Shown here: piece by piece, positions 5,908-6,008 of the stretch
How the letters are laid out: each line of letters begins with the position of its first letter
How positions within the stretch are numbered: position 1 is the stretch's first letter
NCBI GenBank assembly: GCA_934090775.1
Contig: CAKOKF010000061.1
Coordinates: 1-6,008 of the forward strand
Length of the DNA: 6,008 bases
Direction of reading: 5' to 3'
Source: an uncultured Bacilli bacterium
Lineage (GTDB): Bacteria > Bacillota_I > Bacilli_A > RF39 > UBA660
Made by a program: the position numbers and the translations under genes
The notes under the pieces: model-generated
The model's database searches: none
What the model was told of the DNA's origin: nothing
Seen by the model: the letters and a program-made list of their open reading frames with translations, nothing else

Positions 5908-6008
5908 GTGTTTATAAAATAAGAAAATTTTAAAGCTAAATATTTATAAATAAAAAGAGTAAAAACATACTGTAATTATATTATAAAAAACAATAAAAGT
6001 AAGTTTTT
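5908..6008. other. AT-rich intergenic stretch with no identified element
   Basis: No open reading frame with a ribosome binding site, no strong hairpin and no convincing promoter is visible on either strand. Short AT palindromes such as ATTTATAAAT (5942-5951) are expected by chance at this composition. The neighbouring gene beyond the window edge is not visible. Confidence 0.6.

Noticed and set aside
5930..6000. AT-rich palindromes as a possible replication origin or attachment site
   Set aside because: No DnaA-box-like cluster, iteron or integrase context is visible, and such short AT palindromes are expected by chance at this composition.
1..6008. Mycoplasma-type genetic code (UGA as Trp)
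   Set aside because: The low GC raised the idea, but all seven Trp codons seen are TGG and no gene needs TGA read-through. The absence of TGA stops in five genes is too small a sample to argue otherwise.

Overview
This AT-rich window carries five protein genes. Its motifs and signals look like a low-GC Gram-positive bacterium (Bacillota, perhaps an uncultured gut Bacilli or Mollicutes-like lineage). The Shine-Dalgarno sites are AAGGAG-type, the promoters are TTGACA or extended -10 (TGnTATAAT) types, and Rho-independent terminators are common. All seven tryptophans I counted in the five proteins are TGG and no gene contains an in-frame TGA, so nothing suggests the Mycoplasma UGA-Trp code. The five stop codons are TAG or TAA. 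The taxonomic placement is inference from composition and signals only.

The left part (1-3409) is a plus-strand housekeeping block for RNA and translation: trmB (tRNA m7G46 methyltransferase), rpsO (ribosomal protein S15) and pnp (polynucleotide phosphorylase). Each gap in this block is structured. The trmB-rpsO gap holds a probable S15 leader RNA next to a possible promoter. The rpsO-pnp gap holds a terminator and then three consecutive inverted repeats ahead of the pnp ribosome binding site. In E. coli both rpsO and pnp are autoregulated through their leaders, so these structures are the most likely regulatory elements of the block.

The right part (3410-6008) is on the minus strand and holds two genes I cannot assign to a named family. 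The gene at 3415-4005 encodes a very acidic, Asn-rich protein with one C-terminal membrane helix (tail-anchored). It converges on pnp across a shared bidirectional terminator. The gene at 4117-5826 encodes an exported protein or lipoprotein with an HExxH zinc-protease signature (H236-E-M-N-H240) and candidate downstream Glu ligands. Each has its own promoter, and a strong terminator separates them, so they are independent transcription units.

The best leads are the exported HExxH protein, the duplicated start region in front of it (a 12-bp direct repeat that creates a six-codon upstream ORF overlapping the true start), the tandem-hairpin pnp leader, and the diverged S15 leader. I saw no mobile element, CRISPR array, tRNA or rRNA.
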